Part shown: positions 1 to 13,479 of the stretch, piece after piece
Layout: every line of letters begins with the position of its first letter
Position numbering within the stretch: position 1 is the first letter of the stretch
Assembly (NCBI GenBank): GCA_964023205.1
Contig: OZ026844.1
Span: forward strand, 14,246,790 to 14,310,789
Direction: 5' to 3'
Source of the DNA: Lutraria lutraria
Taxonomy: Eukaryota > Mollusca > Bivalvia > Venerida > Mactridae
DNA length: 64,000 bases
Position numbers and translations under genes: made by a program
Notes under the pieces: generated by a model
Databases searched by the model: none
Told to the model about the DNA's origin: nothing
The model's input: only the letters and a program-made list of their open reading frames with translations

Positions 1-344
1 TATTCTTTGCTGTTGTTTTTTTAATCACATAATGACAAAATTCTCACTACTACTAAACATAAACTTGATAAGAAGTGGAGTTCGAAATGCTCTATTGCAT
101 CCAAACCAATATAAAATGAAAAATATCCTGAAAAGAAACATACATTAAATGCTGGAAGTCTAAACTAAACACATAGATATATGGATGAGAAAATGAGATA
201 GAAATATACTGATCTTTTTAGTGTGCTGGATATCAAGGGCATCCACATATCACCATCATCCCATTGTATCCACATCAGTTGACCTGGCAAAAGAGAAAAC
301 AGAACGGCAGTTAGAATGTGATCAAAAGGGGATAAGTAACGTGA

Positions 345-510
345 CACACCCAGTTCGATTCCCAGTGATGGCAGGTAATTCCTGTTCATAAAATTCAAAA
401 ATAAATATTGATTTTACTCAACATGTCTTACAAGTCATCTTATTTGATAAGTGTCAGGTAGTACTGGTCAGAATACAGTCCAGGAAAACTGGTTAGCTGA
501 ATCCTACTCT
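345..510 (+). repeat. SINE-like segment inside each A/A-prime sub-copy (first instance)
   Basis: A tRNA B-box-like motif (GTTCGATTCCC at about 353) is followed about 105 bp later by a core TAGTACTGGT, then AATACAGTCCAGGAAAACTG. The same core occurs in a SINE at 49,680-49,912, where the distance from the B box to the core is about 95 bp. No clear A box is seen upstream in this copy. The segment recurs in every A and A-prime sub-copy of the array. The SINE assignment rests on this shared core and spacing; the exact ends are uncertain. Confidence 0.55.
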
Positions 511-725
511 CCAATTCGATTTGTAGAGGCATCTTTGTCCAGATCCAGAGTATAAGTTTATGTGAAGTCAATATATTCAATCATGCATTATGTAACATGC
601 TCAACCTATCATCAAATATGACACCATCTGAATTTTCCACACTTTCCGAATTACTGGTTCCATCTCTCAAACTTCATCCTTAGTGAAAGCGTCCACAAAC
701 AACTAGTTTGACAAAGATTCCTTAC

Positions 726-838
726 TTTATTCCTGCTGATGACAACCGCATATACTGTAACCCCTATATAACGATCATATCCAAACAAGCCTACTGGGTC
801 ATGAGTCACTGGACTGGTACGAGGGCCTTTCAACTTGA
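726..838 (-). other. Exon-like open segment in the A sub-copies of the array
   Basis: On the minus strand a pyrimidine-rich tract ending in CAG (plus-strand CTG at 839-841) precedes 113 open bases, followed by a donor-like GTAAGG (plus CCTTAC at 720-725). The open reading runs through a hydrophobic stretch with the motif DPVGLFGYD. The same segment is open in all four A copies (also 3,247-3,359, 5,759-5,871 and 8,280-8,392). It is interrupted by a TAG near its start in all four A-prime copies. I do not recognise the family. It could be an exon of an amplified gene fragment or a chance open frame. Confidence 0.3.
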
Positions 839-2521
839 CTGGGACACAGGAAGACAATGAAACAAATATCCACTTTGGTGTAAGGAACCTAATATGTAGT
901 GTAAGCCTATGGACAGCTGACTCTCAGACAAAACCTCGATCAGGCAGACAGATCCGGACTGTGATTAATGCAATTGAATATTGACAAGCATGAAAAATTT
1001 AAAAATACATGAACACCTGAATACAAAGGTAAATATACTTTACAATAATCAAAGTATAACACTATGCAAACTTACTTAATTTTAATTCATTATACAGAAA
1101 GAAACATACATTAAATGCTGGAAGTTTAACTAACCACATAGATATATGGATGAGAAAATGAGATAGAAAAATACTGATCTTTCTAGTGTGCTGAATATCA
1201 AGGGCATCCACATATCACCATCATCCCATTGTATCCACATCAGTTGACCTGGCAAAAGAGAAAACAGAACGGCAGTTAGAATGTGATCAAAAGGGGATAA
1301 GTAACGTGACACACCCAGTTCGATTCCCAGTGATGGCAGGTAATTCCTGTTCATAAAATTCAAAAATAAATATTGATTTTACTCAACATGTCTTACAAGT
1401 CATCTTATTTGAGAAGTGTCAGGTAGTACTGGTTAGAATACAGTACAGGAAAACTGGTTAGCTGAATTCGATTTGTAGAGGCATCTTTGTCCAGATCCAG
1501 AGTATAAGTTTATGTGAAGTCAATATATTCAATCATGCATTATGTAACATGCTCAGCCTATCATCAAGTATGACACCATCTGAATTTTCCACACTTTCCG
1601 AATTACTGGTTCCATCTCTCAAACTTCATCCTTAGTGAAAGCGTCCACAAACAACTAGTTTGACAAAGATTCCTTACTTTATTCCTGCTGATGACAACCG
1701 CATATACTGTAACCCCTATATAACGATCATATCCAAACAAGCCTACTGGGTCATGAGTCACTGGACTGGTACGAGGGCCTTTCTATTTGACTGGGACACA
1801 GGAAGACAATGAAACAAATATCCACTTTGGTGTAAGGAACCTAATATGTAGTGTAAGCCTATGGACAGCTGACTCTCAGACAAAACCTCGATCAGGCAAA
1901 CAGATCCGGACTGTGATTAATGCAATTGAATATTGACAAGCATGAAAAATTTGAAAATACATGAACACCTGAATAAAAAGGTAAATAAATACGGACTGTT
2001 TTAGTATGCTGGTTACTTTTGCTTCTACATACAAATGATGACTCTCAGTGCAACCTACTTTACAATATTCAAAGTATAACACTGTGCAAACTTACTTAAT
2101 TTTAATGCATTATGCAGAAATCATAAACTTTGTTTCCATTCAATTTCTGCATTATCAGACATATTTTTTTTAGATTTTAGTGCAGGAAGAAAATGCTATG
2201 CCAGTGCGCTAAAAGTTATCAATTAAATATAGTCCAAATTAAATTAGGCATGCAGGCCTGATGCAGAAACACCACTTAAAGTGCCCGGTGGCGTTCGACA
2301 TGTTGTAGCCTTGAGCCTTTAATCAAGTTTTTGCTGGACATAACACAATCATCCTACATGCACCAGTGTTCAGACAAACACAAAAATCAAACAAATGCAC
2401 CAAGAATCACTATCAGAACTTAGCCATACACAAAATGAAGTGATTAATAAATTACTTTCCTTGTTTGCAAATTAGCTTTGATGTGATATATCGTGTTTAC
2501 CAGAATAATTATTTATTTGGT

Positions 2522-5033
2522 TATTCTTTGTTTTTTGTTTTTTAATCACATAATGACAAAATTCTCACTACTACTAAACATAAACTTGATAAGAAGTGGA
2601 GTTCGAAATGCTCTATTGCATCCAAACCAATATAAAATGAAAAATATCCTGAAAAGAAACATACATTAAATGCTGGAAGTCTAAACTAAACACATAGATA
2701 TATGGATGAGAAAATGAGATAGAAATATACTGATCTTTTTAGTGTGCTGGATATCAAGGGCATCCACATATCACCATCATCCCATTGTATCCACATCAGT
2801 TGACCTGGCAAAAGAGAAAACAGAACGGCAGTTAGAATGTGATCAAAAGGGGATAAGTAACGTGACACACCCAGTTCGATTCCCAGTGATGGCAGGTAAT
2901 TCCTGTTCATAAAATTCAAAAATAAATATTGATTTTACTCAACATGTCTTACAAGTCATCTTATTTGAGAAGTGTCAGGTAGTACTGGTTAGAATACAGT
3001 CCAGGAAAACTGGTTAGCTGAATCCTACTCTCCAATTCGAATTGTAGAGGCATCTTTGTCCAGATCCAGAGTATAAGTTTATGTGAAGTCAATATATTCA
3101 ATCATGCATTATGTAACATGCTCAACCTATCATCAAGTATGACACCATCTGAATTTTCCACACTTTCCGAATTACTGGTTCCATCTCTCAACCTTCATCC
3201 TTAGTGAAAGCGTCCACAAACAACTAGTTTGACAAAGATTCCTTACTTTATTCCTGCTGATGACAACCGCATATACTGTAACCCCTATATAACGATCATA
3301 TCCAAACAAGCCTACTGGGTCATGAGTCACTGGACTGGTACGAGGGCCTTTCAACTTGACTGGGACACAGGAAGACAATGAAACAAATATCCACTTTGGT
3401 GTAAGGAACCTAATATGTAGTGTAAGCCTATGGACAGCTGACTCTCAGACAAAACCTCGATCAGGCAGACAGATCCGGACTGTGATTAATGCAATTGAAT
3501 ATTGAAAAGCATGAAAAATTTGAAAATACATGAACACCTGAATACAAAGGTAAATATACTTTACAATAATCAAAGTATAACACTATGCAAACTTACTTAA
3601 TTTTAATTCATTATACAGAAAGAAACATACATTAAATGCTGGAAGTTTAACTAACCACATAGATATATGGATGAGAAAATGAGATAGAAAAATACTGATC
3701 TTTCTAGTGTGCTGAATATCAAGGGCATCCACATATCACCATCATCCCATTGTATCCACATCAGTTGACCTGGCAAAAGAGAAAACAGAACGGCAGTTAG
3801 AATGTGATCAAAAGGGGATAAGTAACGTGACACACCCAGTTCGATTCCCAGTGATGGCAGGTAATTCCTGTTCATAAAATTCAAAAATAAATATTGATTT
3901 TACTCAACATGTCTTCTTATTTGAGAAGTGTCAGGTAGTACTGGTTAGAATACAGTACAGGAAAACTGGTTAGCTGAATTCGATTTGTAGAGGCATCTTT
4001 GTCCAGATCCAGAGTATAAGTTTATGTGAAGTCAATATATTCAATCATGCATTATGTAACATGCTCAGCCTATCATCAAGTATGACACCATCTGAATTTT
4101 CCACACTTTCCGAATTACTGGTTCCATCTCTCAAACTTCATCCTTAGTGAAAGCGTCCACAAACAACTAGTTTGACAAAGATTCCTTACTTTATTCCTGC
4201 TGATGACAACCGCATATACTGTAACCCCTATATAACGATCATATCCAAACAAGCCTACTGGGTCATGAGTCACTGGACTGGTACGAGGGCCTTTCTATTT
4301 GACTGGGACACAGGAAGACAATGAAACAAATATCCACTTTGGTGTAAGGAACCTAATATGTAGTGTAAGCCTATGGACAGCTGACTCTCAGACAAAACCT
4401 CGATCAGGCAAACAGATCCGGACTGTGATTAATGCAATTGAATATTGACAAGCATGAAAAATTTGAAAATACATGAACACCTGAATAAAAAGGTAAATAA
4501 ATACGGACTGTTTTAGTATGCTGGTTACTTTTGCTTCTACATACAAATGATGACTCTCAGTGCAACCTACTTTACAATATTCAAAGTATAATACTGTGCA
4601 AACTTACTTAATTTTAATGCATTATGCAGAAATCATAAACTTTGTTTCCATTCAATTTCTGCATTATCAGACATATTTTTTTTAGATTTTAGTGCAGGAA
4701 GAAAATGCTATGCCAGTGCGCTAAAAGTTATCAATTAAATATAGTCCAAATTAAATTAGGCATGCAGGCCTGATGCAGAAACACCACTTAAAGTGCCCGG
4801 TGGCGTTCGACATGTTGTAGCCTTGAGCCTTTAATCAAGTTTTTGCTGGACATAACACAATCATCCTACATGCACCAGTGTTCAGACAAACACAAACATC
4901 AAACAAATGCACCAAGAATCACTATCAGAACTTAGCCATACACAAAATGAAGTGAGTAATAAATTACTTTCCTTGTTTGCAAATTAGCTTTGATGTGATA
5001 TATCGTGTTTACCAGAATAATTATTTATTTGGT
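2522..5033. repeat. Tandem array unit 2 (2,512 bp)
   Basis: This unit is near-identical to unit 1 over its whole length. It is 9 bp shorter because a short segment is missing from the A-prime copy near 3,911. In its front half it shares single-base variants with unit 3, such as the run of T after the opening bases and AAAAG in place of ACAAG near 3,505. In its spacer it shares variants with unit 4 instead. Confidence 0.95.
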
Positions 5034-7554
5034 TATTCTTTGTTTTTTGTTTTTTAATCACATAATGACAAAATTCTCACTACTACTAAACATAAACTTG
5101 ATAAGAAGTGGAGTTCGAAATGCTCTATTGCATCCAAACCAATATAAAATGAAAAATATCCTGAAAAGAAACATACATTAAATGCTGGAAGTCTAAACTA
5201 AACACATAGATATATGGATGAGAAAATGAGATAGAAATATACTGATCTTTTTAGTGTGCTGGATATCAAGGGCATCCACATATCACCATCATCCCATTGT
5301 ATCCACATCAGTTGACCTGGCAAAAGAGAAAACAGAACGGCAGTTAGAATGTGATCAAAAGGGGATAAGTAACGTGACACACCCAGTTCGATTCCCAGTG
5401 ATGGCAGGTAATTCCTGTTCATAAAATTCAAAAATAAATATTGATTTTACTCAACATGTCTTACAAGTCATCTTATTTGAGAAGTGTCAGGTAGTACTGG
5501 TTAGAATACAGTCCAGGAAAACTGGTTAGCTGAATCCTACTCTCCAATTCGAATTGTAGAGGCATCTTTGTCCAGATCCAGAGTATAAGTTTATGTGAAG
5601 TCAATATATTCAATCATGCATTATGTAACATGCTCAGCCTATCATCAAGTATGACACCATCTGAATTTTCCACACTTTCCGAATTACTGGTTCCATCTCT
5701 CAAACTTCATCCTTAGTGAAAGCGTCCACAAACAACTAGTTTGACAAAGATTCCTTACTTTATTCCTGCTGATGACAACCGCATATACTGTAACCCCTAT
5801 ATAACGATCATATCCAAACAAGCCTACTGGGTCATGAGTCACTGGACTGGTACGAGGGCCTTTCAACTTGACTGGGACACAGGAAGACAATGAAACAAAT
5901 ATCCACTTTGGTGTAAGGAACCTAATATGTAGTGTAAGCCTATGGACAGCTGACTCTCAGACAAAACCTCGATCAGGCAGACAGATCCGGACTGTGATTA
6001 ATGCAATTGAATATTGAAAAGCATGAAAAATTTGAAAATACATGAACACCTGAATACAAAGGTAAATATACTTTACAATAATCAAAGTATAACACTATGC
6101 AAACTTACTTAATTTTAATTCATTATACAGAAAGAAACATACATTAAATGCTGGAAGTTTAACTAACCACATAGATATATGGATGAGAAAATGAGATAGA
6201 AAAATACTGATCTTTCTAGTGTGCTGAATATCAAGGGCATCCACATATCACCATCATCCCATTGTATCCACATCAGTTGACCTGGCAAAAGAGAAAACAG
6301 AACGGCAGTTAGAATGTGATCAAAAGGGGATAAGTAACGTGACACACCCAGTTCGATTCCCAGTGATGGCAGGTAATTCCTGTTCATAAAATTCAAAAAT
6401 AAATATTGATTTTACTCAACATGTCTTACAAGTCATCTTATTTGAGAAGTGTCAGGTAGTACTGGTTAGAATACAGTACAGGAAAACTGGTTAGCTGAAT
6501 TCGATTTGTAGAGGCATCTTTGTCCAGATCCAGAGTATAAGTTTATGTGAAGTCAATATATTCAATCATGCATTATGTAACATGCTCAGCCTATCATCAA
6601 GTATGACACCATCTGAATTTTCCACACTTTCCGAATTACTGGTTCCATCTCTCAAACTTCATCCTTAGTGAAAGCGTCCACAAACAACTAGTTTGACAAA
6701 GATTCCTTACTTTATTCCTGCTGATGACAACCGCATATACTGTAACCCCTATATAACGATCATATCCAAACAAGCCTACTGGGTCATGAGTCACTGGACT
6801 GGTACGAGGGCCTTTCTATTTGACTGGGACACAGGAAGACAATGAAACAAATATCCACTTTGGTGTAAGGAACCTAATATGTAGTGTAAGCCTATGGACA
6901 GCTGACTCTCAGACAAAAACTCGATCAGGCAAACAGATCCGGACTGTGATTAATGCAATTGAATATTGACAAGCATGAAAAATTTGAAAATACATGAACA
7001 CCTGAATAAAAAGGTAAATAAATACGGACTGTTTTAGTATGCTGGTTACTTTTGCTTCTACATACAAATGATGACTCTCAGTGCAACCTACTTTACAATA
7101 TTCAAAGTATAACACTGTGCAAACTTACTTAATTTTAATGCATTATGCAGAAATCATAAACTTTGTTTCCATTCAATTTCTGCATTATCAGACATATTTT
7201 TTTTAGATTTTAGTGCAGGAAGAAAATGCTATGCCAGTGCGCTAAAAGTTATCAATTAAATATAGTCCAAATTAAATTAGGCATGCAGGCCTGATGCAGA
7301 AACACCACTTAAAGTGCCCGGTGGCGTTCGACATGTTGTAGCCTTGAGCCTTTAATCAAGTTTTTGCTGGACATAACACAATCATCCTACATGCACCAGT
7401 GTTCAGACAAACACAAAAATCAAACAAATGCACCAAGAATCACTATCAGAACTTAGCCATACACAAAATGAAGTGATTAATAAATTACTTTCCTTGTTTG
7501 CAAATTAGCTTTGATGTGATATATCGTGTTTACCAGAATAATTATTTATTTGGT
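5034..7554. repeat. Tandem array unit 3 (2,521 bp)
   Basis: This is a full-length unit with the same A, A-prime and spacer order. Its front-half variants match unit 2, while its spacer variants (near 7,415 and 7,475) match unit 1. Confidence 0.95.
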
Positions 7555-9939
7555 TATTCTTTGTTGTTGTTTTTTTAATCACATAATGACAAAATTCTCA
7601 CTACTACTAAACATAAACTTGATAAGAAGTGGAGTTCGAAATGCTCTATTGCATCCAAACCAATATAAAATGAAAAATATCCTGAAAAGAAACATACATT
7701 AAATGCTGGAAGTCTAAACTAAACACATAGATATATGGATGAGAAAATGAGATAGAAATATACTGATCTTTTTAGTGTGCTGGATATCAAGGGCATCCAC
7801 ATATCACCATCATCCCATTGTATCCACATCAGTTGACCTGGCAAAAGAGAAAACAGAACGGCAGTTAGAATGTGATCAAAAGGGGATAAGTAACGTGACA
7901 CACCAAGTTCGATTCCCAGTGATGGCAGGTAATTCCTGTTCATAAAATTCAAAAATAAATATTGATTTTACTCAACATGTCTTACAAGTCATCTTATTTG
8001 AGAAGTGTCAGGTAGTACTGGTTAGAATACAGTCCAGGAAAACTGGTTAGCTGAATCCTACTCTCCAATTCGATTTGTAGAGGCATCTTTGTCCAGATCC
8101 AGAGTATAAGTTTATGTGAAGTCAATATATTCAATCATGCATTATGTAACATGCTCAGCCTATCATCAAATATGACACAATCTGAATTTTCCACACTTTC
8201 CGAATTACTGGTTCCATCTCTCAAACTTCATCCTTAGTGAAAGCGTCCACAAACAACTAGTTTGACAAAGATTCCTTACTTTATTCCTGCTGATGACAAC
8301 CGCATATACTGTAACCCCTATATAACGATCATATCCAAACAAGCCTACTGGGTCATGAGTCACTGGACTGGTACGAGGGCCTTTCAACTTGACTGGGACA
8401 CAGGAAGACAATGAAACAAATATCCACTTTGGTGTAAGGAACCTAATATGTAGTGTAAGCCTATGGACAGCTGACTCTCAGACAAAACCTCGATCAGGCA
8501 GACAGATCCGGACTGTGATTAATGCAATTTAATATTGACAAGCATGAAAAATTTGAAAATACATGAACACCTGAATACAAAGGTAAATATACTTTACAAT
8601 AATCAAAGTATAACACTATGCAAACTTACTTAATTTTAATTCATTATACAGAAAGAAACATACATTAAATGCTGGAAGTTTAACTAACCACATTTAGAAT
8701 GTGATCAAAAGGGGATAAGTAACGTGACACACCCAGTTCGATTCCCAGTGATGGCAGGTAATTCCTGTTCATAAAATTCAAAAATAAATATTGATTTTAC
8801 TCAACATGTCTTACAAGTCATCTTATTTGAGAAGTGTCAGGTAGTACTGGTTAGAATACAGTACAGGAAAACTGGTTAGCTGAATTCGATTTGTAGAGGC
8901 ATCTTTGTCCAGATCCAGAGTATAAGTTTATGTGAAGTCAATATATTCAATCATGCATTATGTAACATGCTCAGCCTATCATCAAGTATGACACCATCTG
9001 AATTTTCCACACTTTCCGAATTACTGGTTCCATCTCTCAAACTTCATCCTTAGTGAAAGCGTCCACAAACAACTAGTTTGACAAAGATTCCTTACTTTAT
9101 TCCTGCTGATGACAACCGCATATACTGTAACCCCTATATAACGATCATATCCAAACAAGCCTACTGGGTCATGAGTCACTGGACTGGTACGAGGGCCTTT
9201 CTATTTGACTGGGACACAGGAAGACAATGAAACAAATATCCACTTTGGTGTAAGGAACCTAATATGTAGTGTAAGCCTATGGACAGCTGACTCTCAGACA
9301 AAACCTCGATCAGGCAAACAGATCCGGACTGTGATTAATGCAATTGAATATTGACAAGCATGAAAAATTTGAAAATACATGAACACCTGAATAAAAAGGT
9401 AAATAAATACGGACTGTTTTAGTATGCTGTTTACTTTTGCTTCTACATACAAATGATGACTCTCAGTGCAACCTACTTTACAATATTCAAAGTATAACAC
9501 TGTGCAAACTTACTTAATTTTAATTCATTATGCAGAAATCATAAACTTTGTTTCCATTCAATTTCTGCATTATCAGACATTTTTTTTTTAGATTTTAGTG
9601 CAGGAAGAAAATGCTATGCCAGTGCGCTAAAAGTTATCAATTAAATATAGTCCAAATTAAATTAGGCATGCAGGCCTGATGCAGAAACACCACTTAAAGT
9701 GCCCGGTGGCGTTCGACATGTTGTAGCCTTGAGCCTTTAATCAAGTTTTTGCTGGACATAACACAATCATCCTACATGCACCAGTGTTCAGACAAACACA
9801 AACATCAAACAAATGCACCAAGAATCACTATCAGAACTTAGCCATACACAAAATGAAGTGAGTAATAAATTACTTTCCTTGTTTGCAAATTAGCTTTGAT
9901 GTGATATATCGTGTTTACCAGAATAATTATTTATTTGGT
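7555..9939. repeat. Tandem array unit 4 (2,385 bp, internally deleted)
   Basis: This unit has the same architecture but lacks 136 bp in its A-prime copy. The junction is at about 8,694, and the missing segment corresponds to 1,140-1,275 of unit 1. Front-half variants match unit 1 and spacer variants match unit 2. Confidence 0.95.
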
Positions 9940-10362
9940 TATTCTTTGCTGTTGTTTTTTTAATCACATAATGACAAAATTCTCACTACTAATAAACATA
10001 AACTTGATAAGAAGCGGAGTTCAAAATGCTCTACTGCATCCAAACCAATATAAAATGAAAAATATCCTGAAAAGCAACATACATTAAATGCTGGAAGTCT
10101 AAACTAAACACATATATATATGGATGAGAAAATGAGATAGAAATATACTGATCTTTTTAGTGTGCTGGATATCAAGGGCATCCACATATCACCATCATCC
10201 CATTGTATCCACATCAGTTGACCTGGCAAAAGAGAAAACAGAACGACAGTTAGAATGTGATCAAAAGGGGATTAGTAACGTGACACACCCAATTCGATTC
10301 CCAGTCCTGACGGGTCATTCCTGAACATAAAATTCAAAAATAAATATTGATTTTACTCAACA
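9940..10362. repeat. Partial, diverged terminal unit of the array
   Basis: The sequence follows the start of a unit for about 420 bp and then leaves it within the SINE-like part. It carries clearly more substitutions than units 1-4 have among themselves, for example around 10,020, 10,078 and 10,300. This is what is expected of an array edge that no longer exchanges sequence with the interior. Confidence 0.85.
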
Positions 10363-11997
10363 GATAATAAATAACAGAACTGCAGAATATGGTCAGAAAC
10401 ACTTTATAAACATTTCGAAACATTAGACAAAATGGCTTGAATTTCATCTCATACTAAAATGCATAATTGCATAGAAATACTCAAATCCGACTTGATCGTC
10501 AATAATGTCGTCATTATGTTGTCGCTCGCCCCAATCTAAATGTATGCTGGCAAAGACCGAAAATATTCATGTTATAAAGTTAAGTCTACAGTTAAGATAT
10601 ATAACACCAAAAGTAACATGTACATATTAAATACATGAAAAATGAAAATCTACAAAAAAAATTAAAAGATAATGTTTACCTGTTGTCCGCGTATAGGCTA
10701 CTACTACCTGCTAAAATCATTTCACGTTTCACTCAAAATTGCACGCACACAATTGGCCAATCGAATATTTGTTAATCCCTCTTTTTATTACAATGACACA
10801 TTGAAACAGGTTTTTGTATTAACATTGTATGGAATGCACGTGATTTAATTCATATCACAGCCTAGGGCGCTTACATTCGGAGTTTCAATAGTTGCATTTA
10901 ATTTTGGCTTCGGTAGGATTCGATTACTTTCGTAATCTATACAATAATTTAAACATAACGGTTATTGAAAGTAATCATGTATTTATAGATGTGCTACATA
11001 ATACTATACAAACATACTGATTGGAACATGCTTAAACGGTAAAATAAACTAAAACTTATCGACTGTGGTACAAAGCTAAAAATAATCACGTTCATGCTGT
11101 GACCGTGTAATTATTCATCTTTGACAGGTTAATAAAATAGCGCTATACCCGTGTACAAATGAAGAAATGTTATTATAAACAAACACACCGCACGTACCTT
11201 TACAATCAATGCATCCATATTTTTATCCTAACCATACCCAACTTTCGCGGACATGCTGATTTGGAAAATAGATAATACAATGTAGTTTTACATTCAGGTA
11301 CAAAGAAATGGGATTTTCACTATAATCGTCATAATTTTATTCTATTTAAATTACGAAATTTGTACCCATTACAAAAGTTTATTTAATCTTTCATCTTTCT
11401 ATTGATATATTTTTTATCATTTCAAATTAATGCTTTCTCCGACCCTTTCGCGTTTGAAAAAGGCACGTATCGATTATTTCTATATTCATTGTAAAAAGCG
11501 TAAAATTGGTAGATTTTCAATGAAATGTTGATGTTTTCAACATCATAACTTTTTTTGGGAAAAATGTGGAAACAAATTTGTACTCATTGTATTCGTTGGA
11601 AAATTTAATTTCTTTCACCGTGTAAATTATGAAAACAATTAAGTAGTATCTTCTTCGACCCTTTTGGTGTTTTTTAAAGCCATTACTTAGATTTTTTAAG
11701 TTATAAAATTGTTCACTTTGCATTAACTTTTAATTTTTTTTTAATTATGTTGAGTTACTAGGATGATTTCTAATACAACTACCCAGAATGATAAAAAGTA
11801 TCATGCCTACTTTATTTGACAAAATCGACAGTAGCTGACTATGGTCTATATACATCTAAAATTTTCATTGCACGAATATTATTGACAGATTTGAATGAAA
11901 ATAAATGTATTATATTTAAACTGCATTGCTTTCACCGTATATGCATATGCAAAGTGGAGATACAGTTAGAACGAAATTCATTAAGTCTATGTCTATA
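10363..11997. other. Intergenic, AT-rich, no gene seen
   Basis: Short open frames here have no recognisable protein features or convincing splice sites. I see nothing else apart from the array edge on the left. Confidence 0.6.
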
Positions 11998-12001
11998 TTA
12001 A

Positions 12002-12821
12002 GGTAATTCGAAGTTGCTACAAAATGGCCGTCTGACATTTAGCAATGCATCCTAAAGAAGTGGCATTGTAAAATAATTACTGAAAGTACATAACTGAAAT
12101 GAGTTTTTATCAATAGCTAATGATTAAATGTACATTTCTGCACCAGTAAAATAATATTTGATGACTAACAAGTATCTATAATTCTCACCTGAACTTATGC
12201 CAATTCCATTTGCCAAAATAATGTATCATCATATCAAAATTAATTTAAACTACAACGTCCAACAATAACTTCAATATGTCATTGAGGGTTTCCATATTTT
12301 AAATGTTCACTTTTAAATGTTCTTCCATGTTTATTTTCAATTCTAAACACAGTCCTCAATATTCACATTTTACAAAAATCCTCCAAACATGTGTTTACAC
12401 TATGTACTACACAGTAGCCTAAACAAACATGGAAGAAAATTCACTGTGTGAAAGTTGAGGACTGTTAAGAATTGATATTAATCATGGAAAAACATTTAAT
12501 AATGAACATTTAGAATATGGAAACCCTCAAGACATATTGAAGTTATTGTTGGACATTGTAGTTTAAAAATTAATTTTGATATTATGATACATTATTTTGG
12601 CAAATGGAATTAGCATAAGTTCAGATGAGAGTTATAGATACTTGTTAATCATCAAATGTTATTTTACTGATGCAGAAATGTACATTGAATCATTAGCTAT
12701 TGATAAAAACTCATTTTAGTTATGTACTTTCAGTAATTATTGAACAACGCTACTTTTTAGAATGCATAGCAAAAATGTCAGGTGGCTATTTTTTCACAAA
12801 TTTGTGCTGTGACGTTTCACC
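12002..12821. mobile_element. 820-bp foldback element flanked by TTAA (piggyBac-type MITE candidate)
   Basis: TTAA is present at 11,998-12,001 and 12,822-12,825. The ends read GGTAA and TTCACC, so the first bases are inverted. The two halves are long diverged inverted copies: about 12,025-12,365 matches the reverse complement of about 12,445-12,775. The loop near 12,370-12,440 is unpaired. No transposase frame is present. TTAA target duplication is typical of piggyBac elements (established knowledge). Assignment to that superfamily is inference. Confidence 0.7.
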
Positions 12822-12825
12822 TTAA

Positions 12826-13479
12826 GTCTAAAAAATGATCAAAGTACGGAGGTTTATGGAATTAGAATACAGTTTACATTATGACACAATTTATGACACA
12901 ATAACAGAAACATTAGAAAAAACGCGCATGCATATATTTATTGCAGCTGTGTCTTAAAATATAACTGGTTTTCAGTAAATAAATACCCAATCCTCAAATG
13001 AACATACATTTATGCTAAGATTCATTTAAATAAATCAATTTGTAAATATTTACCTTTGGTAGCCCACGAGCTGTACTGGAATTGACTGAGAGGACTGGGA
13101 CGGGACTATTTATATAGATTTTTACAAAAGCACGAGATTTTCGAGTTCCTACAAAGTCTTACTATTTGTTCTAAAGAACCTAGCAACCGGTCAATACAAA
13201 TGTCCTGATTGGCTGTAGACTTACGCACCAGAACTCTTTCTATACACATTCAATCTTACTTTATTAAAAATCAAAGCACTGAGAGTACTGTAGGGACCGA
13301 AGTTTAAATATTTTAAATAAATTCATCCTTAAATAATTATAAAGGCCTGTGATGTTACCATTATTAATCAGAATTTGACATCTTTACGTCAATTAACCAT
13401 AATTACCAAGGAAAAGATACACATTTTAACTGTTTGCCTGGAAAAAAATCTAATCCTAATATGGTGGCTGATTTATGCC
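12826..13479. other. Intergenic, no gene seen
   Basis: The segment is AT-rich and lies between the foldback element and the next hairpin element. No coding or RNA feature could be supported. Confidence 0.55.

Larger units (their letters stand above)
1..2521. repeat. Tandem array unit 1 (2,521 bp)
   Basis: This is the first unit of the array; the next copy starts at 2,522 with the same opening bases. Each unit is built as A (from about 136), A-prime (from about 1,101) and a unique spacer (about 2,120 to the unit end). A and A-prime are diverged copies about 965 bp apart. A-prime has an extra segment of about 55 bp near its end. The window begins at or very near a unit boundary, so the array probably continues to the left. 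Confidence 0.95.

Noticed and set aside
165..398. Recurring 77-codon minus-strand open frame in the array as a protein gene
   Set aside because: The frame spans a tRNA-like B-box region and has no family features. It recurs only because the DNA unit recurs, and one A-prime copy has lost it.
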